Shown: positions 37,405-51,074, counted from the first letter of the stretch. The stretch is 64,000 nucleotides of DNA from Synchiropus splendidus (GCF_027744825.2 NC_071340.1:1743501-1807500); one strand, 5' to 3'. Numbers and translations are program-made. Notes: generated by a model from the sequence alone, not told the origin.

Positions 37405-40400
37405 TGTTTGGCGTTCCGGAATCGACCTTATCTCCGGCTGAAAACGCGTTTTACGCATTGTGCCATAAATTTGCAGGGAAGCTTCAGAACATGAAATTTT
37501 CACCTGCCGCTACAGCAGAAAGGGTCTTTCTAGCAGTTGCACATCAAATCTAAGCTGTCTGAAGTGTTTTTCCAAAGTTATCAACATTTTTATGTTTGGC
37601 GTTCCGGAATCGACCTTATCTCAGGCTGAATACGCGTTTTTTGCATTGTGCCATAACTTTGAAGGAAGCTTCAGAACATGAAATTTTCACATCCCACTAT
37701 AGCAGAAAGGGTCTTTCTAGTAGTTCCACATTAAATCTAAGCTGTCTGAAGTGTTTTTCCAAAGTTATCAACTTTTTTATGCTTGGCGTTCCGGAATCGA
37801 CCTTATCTCAGGCTGAAAACGCGTTTTACGCATTGTGCCATTACTTTGCAGGGAAGATTCAGAACATGAAATTTTCACTACCCACTATAGCCGAAAGGGT
37901 ATTTCTGGTATTTGCACATCAAATCTATGCTGTGTGAAGTGTATTTCGAAAGTTATCAACATATTTATGTTTGGCGTTCCGGAATCGACCTTATCTCAGG
38001 CTGAAAACGCGTTTTACGCATTGTGCGATAAAGTTGCAGGGAAGCTTCAGAACATGAAATTTGCATCTGCCACTAGAGGAGAACTGGTCTTTCTAGTAGT
38101 TGCAGATCAAATCTTAGCTGTCTGAAGTGTTTTTCTGAAGTCATCACCTTTTTTATGCTTGGCGTTCCGGAATCGACCTTATCTCAGTCTGAAAACGAGT
38201 TTTCTGCATTGTACCATAACTTTCCAGGGAAGCTTCAGAACATGAAATTTTCACTTCCCACAATAGCAGAAAGGGTCTTTCGAGTAGTTGCATATCAAAT
38301 CTAAGCTGTCTGCAGTGTTTTTCCAAAGTTATCAACATTTTTATGTTTGGCGTTCCGGAATCGACCTTTTGTCTGGCTAAAAACCCGTTTTCTGGATTGT
38401 GCCAAAACTTTGCAGGTAAGCTTCAGAACATGAAATTTTCACCTCCCGCTAAAGTAGAAATGGTCTTTCCAGTTGTTGCACATCAAATCTAAGGTGTCTG
38501 AAGTGTTTTTCTAAAGTTATCAACATTTTTATGTTTGGCGTTCCGGAATCGACCTTATCTCAGGCTGAAAACGCGTTTTACGCATTGAGCCACAAAGTTG
38601 CAGGGAAGCTTCAGAACATCAAATTTTCACCTGCCACTACATCAGAAAGGGTCTTTCTAGCAGTTGCACATCAAATCTAAGCTCTCTGAAGTGTTTTTCC
38701 AAAGTTATCAACATTTTTATGTTTGGCGTTCCGGAATCGACCTTATCTCAGGCTGAAAACGCGTTTTTTGCATTGTGTCATAAATTTGCAGGGAAGCTTC
38801 AGAACATGAAATTTTCACCTCCCACTATAGCAGAAAAAGTCTTTCTAGTAGTTGCACATTAAATCGAAGCTGTCTGAAGTGTTTTTCCAAAGTTATCAAC
38901 TTTTTTATGCTTGGCGTTCCGGAATCGACCTTATCTCAGGCTGAAAACGCGTTTTTCGCATTATGCCATAACTTTGCAGGGAAGCTTCAGAACATGGAAT
39001 TTTCACCTCCCATTATATCAGAAAGGGTCTTTCTAGTAGTTGCAGATCAACTCTAAGCTGTCTGAAGTGTTTTTCGAAAGTTATCAACATTTTTATGTTT
39101 GACGTTCCGGAATCGACCTTATCTCAGGCTGAAAACGCGTTTTACGCATTGTGCCATAACTTTGCAGGGAAGATTCAGAACATGATATTTTCACTACCCA
39201 CTATAGCAGAAAGGGTATTTCTGGTATTTGCACATCAAATCTATGCTGTCTGAAGTGTATTTTGAAAGTTATCAACATTTTTATGTTTGGCGTTCTAGAA
39301 CCCACCTTATCTCAAGCTGAAAATGTGTTTTCTGCATTGTGCCATAACTTTGCAGGGAAGCTTCAGAACATGAAATTTTCACCTCCAACTATAGCAGAAA
39401 GGGTCTTTCTAGTAGTTGCACGTCAAATCTAAGCTGTCTGAAGTGTTTTTCCAAAGTTATCAACATTTTTATGTTTGGCGTTTCGGAACCCACCTTATTT
39501 CAGGCTGAAAATGCGTTTTCTGCATTGTGCCATAACTTTGCAGAGAAGCTTCAGAACATGAAATTTTCACCTCCCACTACAGCAGAAAGGGTCTTTCTAG
39601 CAGTTACACATCAAATCTAAGCTGTCTGAAGTGTTTTTCCAAAGTTATCAACATTTTTATGTTTGGCGTTCCGGAATCGACCTTATCTCAGGCTGAAAAC
39701 GCGTTTTACGCATTGTGCCATTACTTTCCAGGGAAGCTTCAGAACATGAAATTTTCACTTCCCACTATACCAGAAAGGGTCTTTCTAGTAGTTGCACATC
39801 AAATCTAAGCTGTCTGCAGTGTTTTTCCAAAGTTATCAACATTTTTATGTTTGGCGTTCCGGAATCGACCTTATCTCAGGCTGAAAACGTGTTTTCCGCA
39901 TTATGCCATAAATTCGCAGGGAAGCTTCAAAACATGAAATTTACACCTGCCACTATAGCAGAAATGGTCTTTCTAGTAGTTGCACATCAAATCTAAGCTG
40001 TCTGAAGTGTTTTTCCAAAGTTATCAACATTTTAATGTTTGGCGTTCCGGAATCGACCTTTTCTCAGGCTAAAAACCCGTTTTCGGCATTGTGCCAAAAC
40101 TTTGCAGAGAGGCTTCAGAAAATGAAATTCTCACCTCCAACTATAGCAGAAAGGGATTTTTCTAGTAGTTGCACATCAAATCTATGCTGTTTGAAGTGTT
40201 TTTCCAAAGTTATCAACATTTTTATGCTTGGCGTTCCGGAATCGACCTTATTTCAGGCTGAAAATGCGTTTTCTGCATTGTGCCATAACTTTGCAGGTAA
40301 GCTTCAGAACATGAAATTTTCACCTCCCACTACAGCAGAAACGGTCTTTCTAGTAGTTGCACATCAAATCTAAGCTGTCTGAAGTGTTTTTCCAAAGTTA

Positions 40401-41540
40401 TCAACATCTTTATGTTTGGCGTTCCGGAATCGACCTTATCTCAGGCTGAAAAAGCGTTTTACGCATTGTGCCATAACTATGCAGGGAAGCTTCATAGCAT
40501 GGAATTTTCACTACCCACTATAGCAGAAAGGGTCTTTCTAGTATTTGCACATCAAATCTAAGCTGTCTGAAGTGTATTTCGAAAGTTATCAACATTTTTA
40601 TGTATGGCGTTCTAGAACCCACCTTATCTCCGGCTGAAAATGCATTTTCTGCATTGTGCCATAACTTTGCAGGGAAGATTCAGAACATGAAATTTTCACT
40701 ACCCACTATAGCAGAAAGGGTATTTCTGGTATTTGCACATCAAATCTATGCTGTGTGAAGTGTATTTCGAAAGTTATCAACATATTTATGTTTGGCGTTT
40801 CGGAACCCACCTTATTTCAGGCTGAAAATGCGTTTTCTGCATTGTGCCATAACTTTGCAGAGAAGCTTCAGAACATGAAATTTTCACCTCCCACTACAGC
40901 AGAAAGGGTCTTTCCAGCAGTTACACATCAAATCAAAGCTGTCTGAAGTGTTTTTCCAAAGTTATCAACATTTTTATGTTTGACGTTCCGGAATCGACCT
41001 TATCTCAGGCTGAAAACGCGTTTTACGCATTGTGCCATTACTTTGCGGGGAAGCTTCAGAACATGGAATTTTCACAACCCACTGGAGCAGAAAGGGTCTT
41101 TCTCGTATTTTCACATCAAATCTAAGGTGTCTGAAGTGTATTTCGAAAGTTATCAACATTTTTATGTTTGGCGTTCTAGAACCCACCTTATCTCAGGCTG
41201 AAAATGTGTTTTCTGCATTGTGCCATAACTTTGCAGGGAAGCTTCAGAACATGAAATTTTCACCTCCCACCACAGCAGAAAGGGTCTTTCTAGCAGTTGC
41301 ACATCAAATCTAAGCTCTCTGAAGTGTTTTTCCAAAGTTATCAACATTTTTATGTTTGGCGTTCCGGAATCGACCTTATCTCAGGCTGAAAACGCGTTTT
41401 TTGCATTGTGTCATAAATTTGCAGGGAAGCTTCAGAACATGAAATTTTCACCTCCCACTATAGCAGAAAAAGTCTTTCTAGTAGTTGCACATTAAATCTA
41501 AGCTGTCTGATGTGTTTTTCCAAAGTTATCAACTTTTTTA
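37405..41540 (+). repeat. 4136-bp duplication, copy 1 (22 units)
   Basis: This matches 41541-45676 at a constant offset of 4136 bp. Both copies share one short unit (TTTGAAGGAAGC, 187 bp, at 37552 and 41688) and one long unit (GGGATTTTTCTAG, 189 bp, at 39995 and 44131), so the total is exactly 22 x 188. By eye I count roughly twenty single-base differences in about 4 kb, for example CACAATAG/CACTATAG, CTGGATTG/CTGCATTG and AATCAAAGC/AATCTAAGC. Confidence 0.93.
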
Positions 41541-44500
41541 TGTTTGGCGTTCCGGAATCGACCTTATCTCCGGCTGAAAACGCGTTTTACGCATTGTGCC
41601 ATAAATTTGCAGGGAAGCTTCAGAACATGAAATTTTCACCTGCCACTACAGCAGAAAGGGTCTTTCTAGCAGTTGCACATCAAATCTAAGCTGTCTGAAG
41701 TGTTTTTCCAAAGTTATCAACATTTTTATGTTTTGCGTTCCGGAATCGACCTTATCTCAGGCTGAATACGCGTTTTTTGCATTGTGCCATACCTTTGAAG
41801 GAAGCTTCAGAACATGAAATTTTCACATCCCACTATAGCAGAAAGGGTCTTTCTAGTAGTTCCACATTAAATCTAAGCTGTCTGAAGTGTTTTTCCAAAG
41901 TTATCAACTTTTTTATGCTTGGCGTTCCGGAATCGACCTTATCTCAGGCTGAAAACGCGTTTTACGCATTGTGCCATTACTTTGCAGGGAAGATTCAGAA
42001 CATGAAATTTTCACTACCCACTATAGCCGAAAGGGTATTTCTGGTATTTGCACATCAAATCTATGCTGTGTGAAGTGTATTTCGAATGTTATCAACATAT
42101 TTATGTTTGGCGTTCCGGAATCGACCTTATCTCAGGCTGAAAACGCGTTTTACGCATTGTGCGATAAAGTTGCAGGGAAGCTTCAGAACATGAAATTTGC
42201 ATCTGCCACTAGAGGAGAACTGGTCTTTCTAGTAGTTGCAGATCAAATCTTAGCTGTCTGAAGTGTTTTTCTGAAGTCATCACCTTTTTTATGCTTGGCG
42301 TTCCGGAATCGACCTTATCTCAGTCTGAAAACGAGTTTTCTGCATTGTACCATAACTTTCCAGGGAAGCTTCAGAACATGAAATTTTCACTTCCCACTAT
42401 AGCAGAAAGGGTCTTTCGAGTAGTTGCATATCAAATCTAAGCTGTCTGCAGTGTTTTTCCAAAGTTATCAACATTTTTATGTTTGGCGTTCCGGAATCGA
42501 CCTTTTGTCTGGCTAAAAACCCGTTTTCTGCATTGTGCCAAAACTTTGCAGGTAAGCTTCAGAACATGAAATTTTCACCTCCCGCTAAAGTAGAAATGGT
42601 CTTTCCAGTTGTTGCACATCAAATCTAAGGTGTCTGAAGTGTTTTTCTAAAGTTATCAACATTTTTATGTTTGGCGTTCCGGAATCGACCTTATCTCAGG
42701 CTGAAAACGCGTTTTACGCATTGAGCCATAAAGTTGCAGGGAAGCTTCAGAACATCAAGTTTTCACCTGCCACTACATCAGAAAGGGTCTTTCTAGCAGT
42801 TGCACATCAAATCTAAGCTCTCTGAAGTGTTTTTCCAAAGTTATCAACATTTTTATGTTTGGCGTTCCGGAATCGACCTTATCTCAGGCTGAAAACGCGT
42901 TTTTTGCATTGTGTCATAAATTTGCAGGGAAGCTTCAGAACATGAAATTTTCACCTCCCACTATAGCAGAAAAAGTCTTTCTAGTAGTTGCACATTAAAT
43001 CGAAGCTGTCTGAAGTGTTTTTCCAAAGTTATCAACTTTTTTATGCTTGGCGTTCCGGAATCGACCTTATCTCAGGCTGAAAACGCGTTTTTCGCATGAT
43101 GCCATAACTTTGCAGGGAAGCTTCAGAACATGGAATTTTCACCTCCCATTATATCAGAAAGGGTCTTTCTAGTAGTTGCAGATCAACTCTAAGCTGTCTG
43201 AAGTGTTTTTCGAAAGTTATCAACATTTTTATGTTTGACGTTCCGGAATCGACCTTATCTCAGGCTGAAAACGCGTTTTACGCATTGTGCCATAACTTTG
43301 CAGGGAAGATTCAGAACATGATATTTTCACTACCCACTATAGCAGAAAGGGTATTTCTGGTATTTGCACATCAAATCTATGCTGTCTGAAGTGTATTTTG
43401 AAAGTTATCAACATTTTTATGTTTGGCGTTCTAGAACCCACCTTATCTCAAGCTGAAAATGTGTTTTCTGCATTGTGCCATAACTTTGCAGGGAAGCTTC
43501 AGAACATGAAATTTTCACCTCCAACTATAGCAGAAAGGGTCTTTCTAGTAGTTGCACGTCAAATCTAAGCTGTCTGAAGTGTTTTTCCAAAGTTATCAAC
43601 ATTTTTATGTTTGGCGTTTCGGAACCCACCTTATTTCAGGCTGAAAATGCGTTTTCTGCATTGTGCCATAACTTTGCAGAGAAGCTTCAGAACATGAAAT
43701 TTTCACCTCCCACTACAGCAGAAAGGGTCTTTCTAGCAGTTACACATCAAATCTAAGCTGTCTGACGTGTTTTTCCAAAGTTATCAACATTTTTATGTTT
43801 GGCGTTCCGGAATCGACCTTATCTCAGGCTGAAAACGCGTTTTACGCATTGTGCCATTACTTTCCAGGGAAGCTTCAGAACATGAAATTTTCACTTCCCA
43901 CTATACCAGAAAGGGTCTTTCTAGTAGTTGCACATCAAATCTAAGCTGTCTGCAGTGTTTTTCCAAAGTTATCAACATTTTTATGTTTGGCGTTCCGGAA
44001 TCGACCTTATCTCAGGCTGAAAACGTGTTTTCCGCATTATGCCATAAATTCGCAGGGAAGCTTCAAAACATGAAATTTACACCTGCCACTATAGCAGAAA
44101 TGGTCTTTCTAGTAGTTGCACATCAAATCTAAGCTGTCTGAAGTGTTTTTCCAAAGTTATCAACATTTTAATGTTTGGCGTTCCGGAATCGACCTTTTCT
44201 CAGGCTAAAAACCCGTTTTCTGCATTGTGCCAAAACTTTGCAGAGAGGCTTCAGAAAATGAAATTCTCACCTCCAACTATAGCAGAAAGGGATTTTTCTA
44301 GTAGTTGCACATCAAATCTAAGCTGTTTGAAGTGTTTTTCCAAAGTTATCAACATTTTTATGCTTGGCGTTCCGGAATCGAACTTATTTCAGGCTGAAAA
44401 TGCGTTTTCTGCATTGTGCCATAACTTTGCAGGTAAGCTTCAGAACATGAAATTTTCACCTCCCACTACAGCAGAAACGGTCTTTCTAGTAGTTGCACAT

Positions 44501-45676
44501 CAAATCTAAGCTGTCTGAAGTGTTTTTCCAAAGTTATCAACATCTTTATGTTTGGCGTTCCGGAATCGACCTTATCTCAGGCTGAAAAAGCGTTTTACGC
44601 ATTGTGCCATAACTATGCAGGGAAGCTTCATAGCATGGAATTTTCACTACCCACTATAGCAGAAAGGGTCTTTCTAGTATTTGCACATCAAATCTAAGCT
44701 GTCTGAAGTGTATTTCGAAAGTTATCAACATTTTTATGTATGGCGTTCTAGAACCCACCTTATCTCCGGCTGAAAATGCATTTTCTGCATTGTGCCATAA
44801 CTTTGCAGGGAAGATTCAGAACATGAAATTTTCACTACCCACTATAGCAGAAAGGGTATTTCTGGTATTTGCACATCAAATCTATGCTGTGTGAAGTGTA
44901 TTTCGAAAGTTATCAACATATTTATGTTTGGCCTTTCGGAACCCACCTTATTTCAGGCTGAAAATGCGTTTTCTGCATTGTGCCATAACTTTGCAGAGAA
45001 GCTTCAGAACATGAAATTTTCACCTCCCACTACAGCAGAAAGGGTCTTTCTAGCAGTTACACATCAAATCTAAGCTGTCTGAAGTGTTTTTCCAAAGTTA
45101 TCAACATTTTTATGTTTGACGTTCCGGAACCCGCCTTATCTCAGGCTGAAAACGCGTTTTACGCATTGTGCCATTACTTTGCGGGGAAGCTTCAGAACAT
45201 GGAATTTTCACAACCCACTGGAGCAGAAAGGGTCTTTCTCGTATTTTCACATCAAATCTAAGGTGTCTGAAGTGTATTTCGAAAGTTATCAACATTTTTA
45301 TGTTTGGCGTTCTAGAACCCACCTTATCTCAGGCTGAAAATGTGTTTTCTGCATTGTGCCATAACTTTGCAGGGAAGCTTCAGAACATGAAATTTTCACC
45401 TCCCACCACAGCAGAAAGGGTCTTTCTAGCAGTTGCACATCAAATCTAAGCTCTCTGAAGTGTTTTTCCAAAGTTATCAACATTTTTATGTTTGGCGTTC
45501 CGGAATCGACCTTATCTCAGGCTGAAAACGCGTTTTTTGCATTGTGTCATAACTTTGCAGGGAAGCTTCAGAACATGAAATTTTCACCTCCCACTATAGC
45601 AGAAAAAGTCTTTCTAGTAGTTGCACATTAAATCTAAGCTGTCTGAAGTGTTTTTCCAAAGTTATCAACTTTTTTA
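41541..45676 (+). repeat. 4136-bp duplication, copy 2 (22 units)
   Basis: This is the tandem partner of 37405-41540. Private differences include CATACCTTTG near 41790, CGAATGTTATC near 42085, GCATGATGCC near 43096, GTCTGACGTG near 43763 and GGAACCCGCC near 45125. Similarity fades after about 45671, where TATGCTTGG replaces TATGTTTGG. This is the longest and most exact duplication in the window. Confidence 0.93.
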
Positions 45677-45823
45677 TGCTTGGCGTTCCGGAATCGACCT
45701 TATCTCAGGCTGAAAACGCGTTTGTCGCATTATGCCATAACTTTGCAGGGAAGCTTCAGAACATGAAATTTTCACCTCCCATTATATCAGAAAGGGTCTT
45801 TCTAGTAGTTGCACATCAACTCT

Positions 45824-46011
45824 AAGCTGTCTGAAGTGTTTTTCGAAAGTTATCAACATTTTTATGTTTGACGTTCCGGAATCGACCTTATCTCAGGCTG
45901 AAAACGCGTTTTCTGCATTGTGCCATAACTTTGCAGGGAAGCTTCAGAACAGGGAATGTTCACCTCCCACTACAACAGAAAGATTCTTTCTAGTAGTTGC
46001 ACATCAAATCT
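45824..46011 (+). repeat. Hybrid unit from a one-unit contraction
   Basis: The front (TTTGACGTTCC) matches the unit at 48389. The back (TTTTCTGCATT and GAACAGGGAATGTTCACC) matches the next unit, at 48577. The later copy has both units. This explains the 188-bp difference between offsets 2565 and 2753 on either side. Confidence 0.85.
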
Positions 46012-46320
46012 AAGCTGTCTGAAGTGTTTTTCCAAAGTTATCAACATTTTTATGTTTGGCGTTGCGGAATCGACCTTATCTCAGGCTGAAAACGCGTTTT
46101 ACGCATTGTGCCATAACTTTGCAGGGAAGCTTCAGAACATGGAAGTGTTTTTCCAAAGTTATCAACATTTTTACGTTTGGCGTTCTAGAACCCACCTTAT
46201 CTCAGGCTGAAAATGCATTTTCTGCATTGTGCCATAATTTTGCTGGGAAGCTTCAGAACACGAAATTTTCATCTCCCACTATATCAGAAAGGGTCTTTCT
46301 AGTAGTTGCACATCAAATCT
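46012..46320 (+). repeat. Fused dimer with 67-bp deletion, copy 1
   Basis: Two units are joined with 67 bp missing. The sequence goes from GAACATGGAA straight into GTGTTTTTCC, dropping the end of one unit and the first bases of the next. The GAA at 46142-46144 is shared by both ends, a 3-bp microhomology. The anchor step is 121 bp instead of 188. The fusion also merges two reading frames into a chance 84-codon open frame. Confidence 0.93.
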
Positions 46321-48764
46321 AAGGTGTCTGAAGTGTTTTTCCAAAGTTATCAACTTTTTTATGTTTGGCGTTCCGGAATCGAACTTATCTCGGGCTGAAA
46401 ACGCTTTTTACGCATTGTGCCATAACTTTGCAGGGAAGCTTCAGAACATGAAATTTTCACCTCCCACCATAGCAGAAATGGTCTTTCTAGTAGTTGCACA
46501 TCAAATCTAAGCTGTCTGCAGTCTTTTTCCAAAGTTATCAACATTTTTATGTTTCGCGTTCCGGAATCGACCTTATCTCAGGCTGAAAACGCGTTTTACG
46601 CATTGTGCCATAATTTTGCAGGGAAGCTTCAGAACATGAATTTTTCACCTCCCACTATATCAGAAAGACTCTTTCTAGTAGTTGCACATCAAATCTAAGC
46701 TGTCTGAAGTGTTTTTCCAAAGTTATCAACATTTTTATGTTTGGCGTACCAGAATCGATCTTATGTCAGGCTGAAAACGGGTTTTCTGCATTGTGCCATA
46801 ACTTTGCAGGGAAGCTTCAGAACATCAAATTTTCACCTCCCACTATAGCAGAAAGGGTCTTTCTAGTAGTTGCACATCAAATCTAAGCTGTCTGAAGTGT
46901 TTTTCAAAAGTTATCAACATTTTTATGTTTGGCGTTCCGGAATCCAACTTATCTCAGGCTGAAAACTCGTTTTCTGCATTGTGCAATAACTTTGCAGGTA
47001 AGCTTCAGAACATGAAATTTTCACCTCCCGCTAAAGTAGAAATGGTCTTTCCAGTAGTTGCACATCAAATCAAAGGTGTCTGAAGTGTTTTTCTAAAGTT
47101 ATCAACATTTTTATGTTTGGCGTTCCGGAATCGACCTTATCTCAGGCTGAAAACGCATTTTACGCATTGAGCCATGAAGTTGCAGGGAAGCTTCAGAACA
47201 TCACATTTTCACCTGCCACTACAGCAGAAAGGGTCTTTCTAGCAGTTGCACATCAAATCTAAGCTCTCTGAAGTGTTTTTCCAAAGTTATCAACATTTTT
47301 ATGTTTGGCGTTCCGGAATCGACCTTATCTCAGGCTGAAAACGCGTTTTTTGCATTGTGTCATAACTTTGCAGGGAAGCTTCAGAACATGAAATTTTCAC
47401 CTCGCACTATAGCAGAAAAAGTCTTTCTAGTAGTTGCACATTAAATCTAAGCTGTCTGAAGTGTTTTTCCAAAGTTATCAACTTTTTTATGCTTGGCGTT
47501 CCGGAATCGACCTTATCTCAGGCTGAAAACGCGTTTTTCGCATTATGCCATAACTTTGCAGGGAAGCTTCAGAACATGAAATTTTCACCTCCCATTATAT
47601 CAGAAAGGGTCTTTCTAGTAGTTGCACATCAACTCTAAGCTGTCTGAAGTGTTTTTCGAAAGTTATCAACATTTTTATGTTTGACGTTCCGGAATCGACC
47701 TTATCTCAGGCTGAAAACGCGTTTTACGCATTGTGCCATTACTTTGCGGGGAAGCTTCAGAACATGGAATTTTCACAACCCACTGGAGCAGAAAGGGTCT
47801 TTCTCGTATTTTCACATCAAATCTAAGGTGCCTGAAGTGTATTTCGAAAGTTATCAACATTTTTATGTTTGGCGTTCTAGAACCCACCTTATCTCAGGCT
47901 GAAAATGTGTTTTCTGCATTGTGCCATAACTTTGCAGGGAAGCTTCAGAACATGAAATGTTCACCTCCCACCACAGCAGAAAGGGTCTTTCTAGCAGTTG
48001 CACATCAAATCTAAGCTCTCTGAAGTGTTTTTCCAAAGTTATCAACATTTTTATGTTTGGCGTTCCGGAATCGACCTTATCTCAGGCTGAAAACGCGTTT
48101 TTTGCATTGTGTCATAACTTTGCAGGGAAGCTTCAGAACATGAAATTTTCACCTCCCACTATAGCAGAAAAAGTCTTTCTAGTAGTTGCACATTAAATCT
48201 AAGCTGTCTGAAGTGTTTTTCCAAAGTTATCAACTTTTTTATGCTTGGCGTTCCGGAATCGACCTTATCTCAGGCTGAAAACGCGTTTTTCGCATTATGC
48301 CATAACTTTGCAGGGAAGCTTCAGAACATGAAATTTTCACCTCCCATTATATCAGAAAGGGTCTTTCTAGTAGTTGCACATCAACTCTAAGCTGTCTGAA
48401 GTGTTTTTCGAAAGTTATCAACATTTTTATGTTTGACGTTCCGGAATCGACCTTATATCAGGCTGAAAACGCGTTTTACGCATTGTGCCATAACTTTGCA
48501 GGGAAGATTCAGAACATGAAATTTTCACTACCCACTATAGCAGAAAGGGTATTTCTGGTATTTGCACATCAAATCTATGCTGTCTGAAGTGTATTTCGAA
48601 AGTTATCAACATTTTTATGTTTGGCGATCCGGAATCGACCTTATCTCAGGCTGAAAACGCGTTTTCTGCATTGTGCCATAACTTTGCAGCGATGCTTCAG
48701 AACAGGGAATGTTCACCTCCCACTACAACAGAAAGATTCTTTCTAGTAGTTGCACATCAAATCT

Positions 48765-49073
48765 AAGCTGTCTGAAGTGTTTTTCCAAAGTTATCAACAT
48801 TTTTATGTTTGGCGTTGCGGAATCGACCTTATCTCAGGCTGAAAACGCGTTTTACGCATTGTGCCATAACTTTGCAGGGAAGCTTCAGAACATGGAAGTG
48901 TTTTTCCAAAGTTATCAACATTTTTACGTTTGGCGTTCTAGAACCCACCTTATCTCAGGCTGAAAATGCATTTTCTGCATTGTGCCATAATTTTGCTGGG
49001 AAGCTTCAGAACACGAAATTTTCATCTCCCACTATATCAGAAAGGGTCTTTCTAGTAGTTGCACATCAAATCT
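48765..49073 (+). repeat. Fused dimer with 67-bp deletion, copy 2
   Basis: It has the same junction as at 46142, here at 48895-48897, with the same neighbours (GTTGCGGAATCG before, TTTTTACG and TTCTAGAACCC after). The identical breakpoint shows one deletion event copied by later duplication rather than repeated deletions. Confidence 0.93.
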
Positions 49074-50577
49074 AAGGTGTCTGAAGTGTTTTTCCAAAGT
49101 TATCAACTTTTTTATGTTTGGCGTTCCGGAATCGAACTTATCTCAGGCTGAAAACGCTTTTTACGCATTGTGCCATAACTTTGCAGGGAAGCTTCAGAAC
49201 ATGAAATTTTCACCTCCCACCATAGCAGAAATGGTCTTTCTAGTAGTTGCACATCAAATCTAAGCTGTCTGCAGTCTTTTTCCAAAGTTATCAACATTTC
49301 TATGTTTCGCGTTCCGGAATCGACCTTATCTCAGGCTGAAAACGCGTTTTACGCATTGTGCCATAATTTTGCAGGGAAGCTTCAGAACATGAAATTTTCA
49401 CCTCCCACTATATCAGAAAGAGTCTTTCTAGTAGTTGCACATCAAATCAAAGGTGTCTGAAGTGTTTTTCTAAAGTTATCAACATTTTTATGTTTGGCGT
49501 TCCGGAATCGACCTTATCTCAGGCTGAAAACGCATTTTACGCATTGAGCCATAAAGTTGCAGGGAAGCTTCAGAACATCAAATTTTCACCTGCCACTACA
49601 GCAGAAAGGGTCTTTCTAGCAGTTGCACATCAAATCTAAGCTCTCTGAAGTGTTTTTCCAAAGTTATCAACATTTTTATGTTTGGCGTTCCGGAATCGAC
49701 CTTATCTCAGGCTGAAAACGCGTTTTTTGCATTGTGTCATAACTTTGCAGGGAAGCTTCAGAACATGAAATTTTCACCTCGCACTATAGCAGAAAAAGTC
49801 TTTCTAGTAGTTGCACATTAAATCTAAGCTGTCTGAAGTGTTTTTCCAAAGTTATCAACTTTTTTATGCTTGGCGTTCCGGAATCGACCTTATCTCAGGC
49901 TGAAAACGCGTTTTTCGCATTATGCCATAACTTTGCAGGGAAGCTTCAGAACATGAAATTTTCACCTCCCATTATATCAGAAAGGGTCTTTCTAGTAGTT
50001 GCACATCAACTCTAAGCTGTCTGAAGTGTTTTTCGAAAGTTATCAACATTTTTATGTTTGACGTTCCGGAATCGACCTTATCTCAGGCTGAAAACGCGTT
50101 TTACGCATTGTGCCATAACTTTGCAGGGAAGCTTCAGAACATGAAATTTTCACCTCCAACTATAGCAGAAAGGGTCTTTCTAGTAGTTTCACGTCAAATC
50201 TAAGCTGTCTGAAGTGTTTTTCCAAAGTTATCAACATTTTTATGTTTGGCGTTTCGGAACCCACCTTATTTCAGGCTGAAAATGCGTATTCTGCATTGTG
50301 CCATAACTTTGCAGAGAAGCTTCAGAACATGAAATTTTCACCTCCTACTACAGCAGAAAGGGTCTTTCTAGCAGTTACACATCAAATCTAAGCTGTCTGA
50401 AGTGTTTTTCCAAAGTTATCAACATTTTTATGTTTGGCGTTCCGGAACCCACCTTATGTCTGGCTGAAAATGCGTTTTCTGCATTGTGCCATAACTTTGC
50501 AGAGAAGCTTCAGAACATGAAACTTTCACCTCCCACTACAACTGAAAGGGTCTTTCTAGTAGTTGCACATCAAATCT

Positions 50578-50886
50578 AAGCTGTCTGAAGTGTTTTTCCA
50601 AAGTTATCAACATTTTTATGTTTGGCGTTGCGGAATCGACCTTATCTCAGGCTGAAAACGCGTTTTACGCATTGTGCCATAACTTTGCAGGGAAGCTTCA
50701 GAACATGGAAGTGTTTTTCCAAAGTTATCAACATTTTTACGTTTGGCGTTCTAGAACCCACCTTATCTCAGGCTGAAAATGCATTTTCTGCGTTGTGCCA
50801 TAATTTTGCTGGGAAGCTTCAGAACACGAAATTTTCATCTCCCACTATATCAGAAAGGGTCTTTCTAGTAGTTGCACATCAAATCT
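50578..50886 (+). repeat. Fused dimer with 67-bp deletion, copy 3
   Basis: The junction GAA lies at 50708-50710. It differs from copy 1 by CTGCGTTGTG for CTGCATTGTG near 50790. The preceding units differ from those of copies 1 and 2, so this copy was placed into a new context by exchange. Confidence 0.93.
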
Positions 50887-51074
50887 AAGGTGTCTGAAGT
50901 GTTTTTCCAAAGTTATCAACTTTTTTATGTTTGGCGTTCCGGAATCGACCTTATCTCAGGCTGAAAACGCGTTTTACGGATTGTGCCATAATTTTACAGG
51001 GAAGCATCAGAACATGAATTTTTCACCTCCCACTATATCAGAAAGAGTCTTTCTAGTAGTTGCACATCAAATCT
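50887..51074 (+). repeat. Hybrid unit after the third fused dimer
   Basis: The front (CTTTTTTATG, CCGGAATCG) follows the unit at 46321. The back (ATAATTTTACAGG, GAATTTTTCACC, TATATCAG) follows the unit at 46509. One unit was therefore lost here relative to the other two copies. Confidence 0.75.

Noticed and set aside
37405..45676. Assembly error as the default explanation of the 4136-bp duplication
   Set aside because: About twenty scattered differences separate the copies, more than expected from a duplicated contig segment, although only reads can settle it.
46056..46322. Fusion peptide frames at the 67-bp deletion (also at 48809 and 50622) as new genes
   Set aside because: They result from joining two units. 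No promoter, start context or independent conservation is seen, and the three copies come from block duplication.
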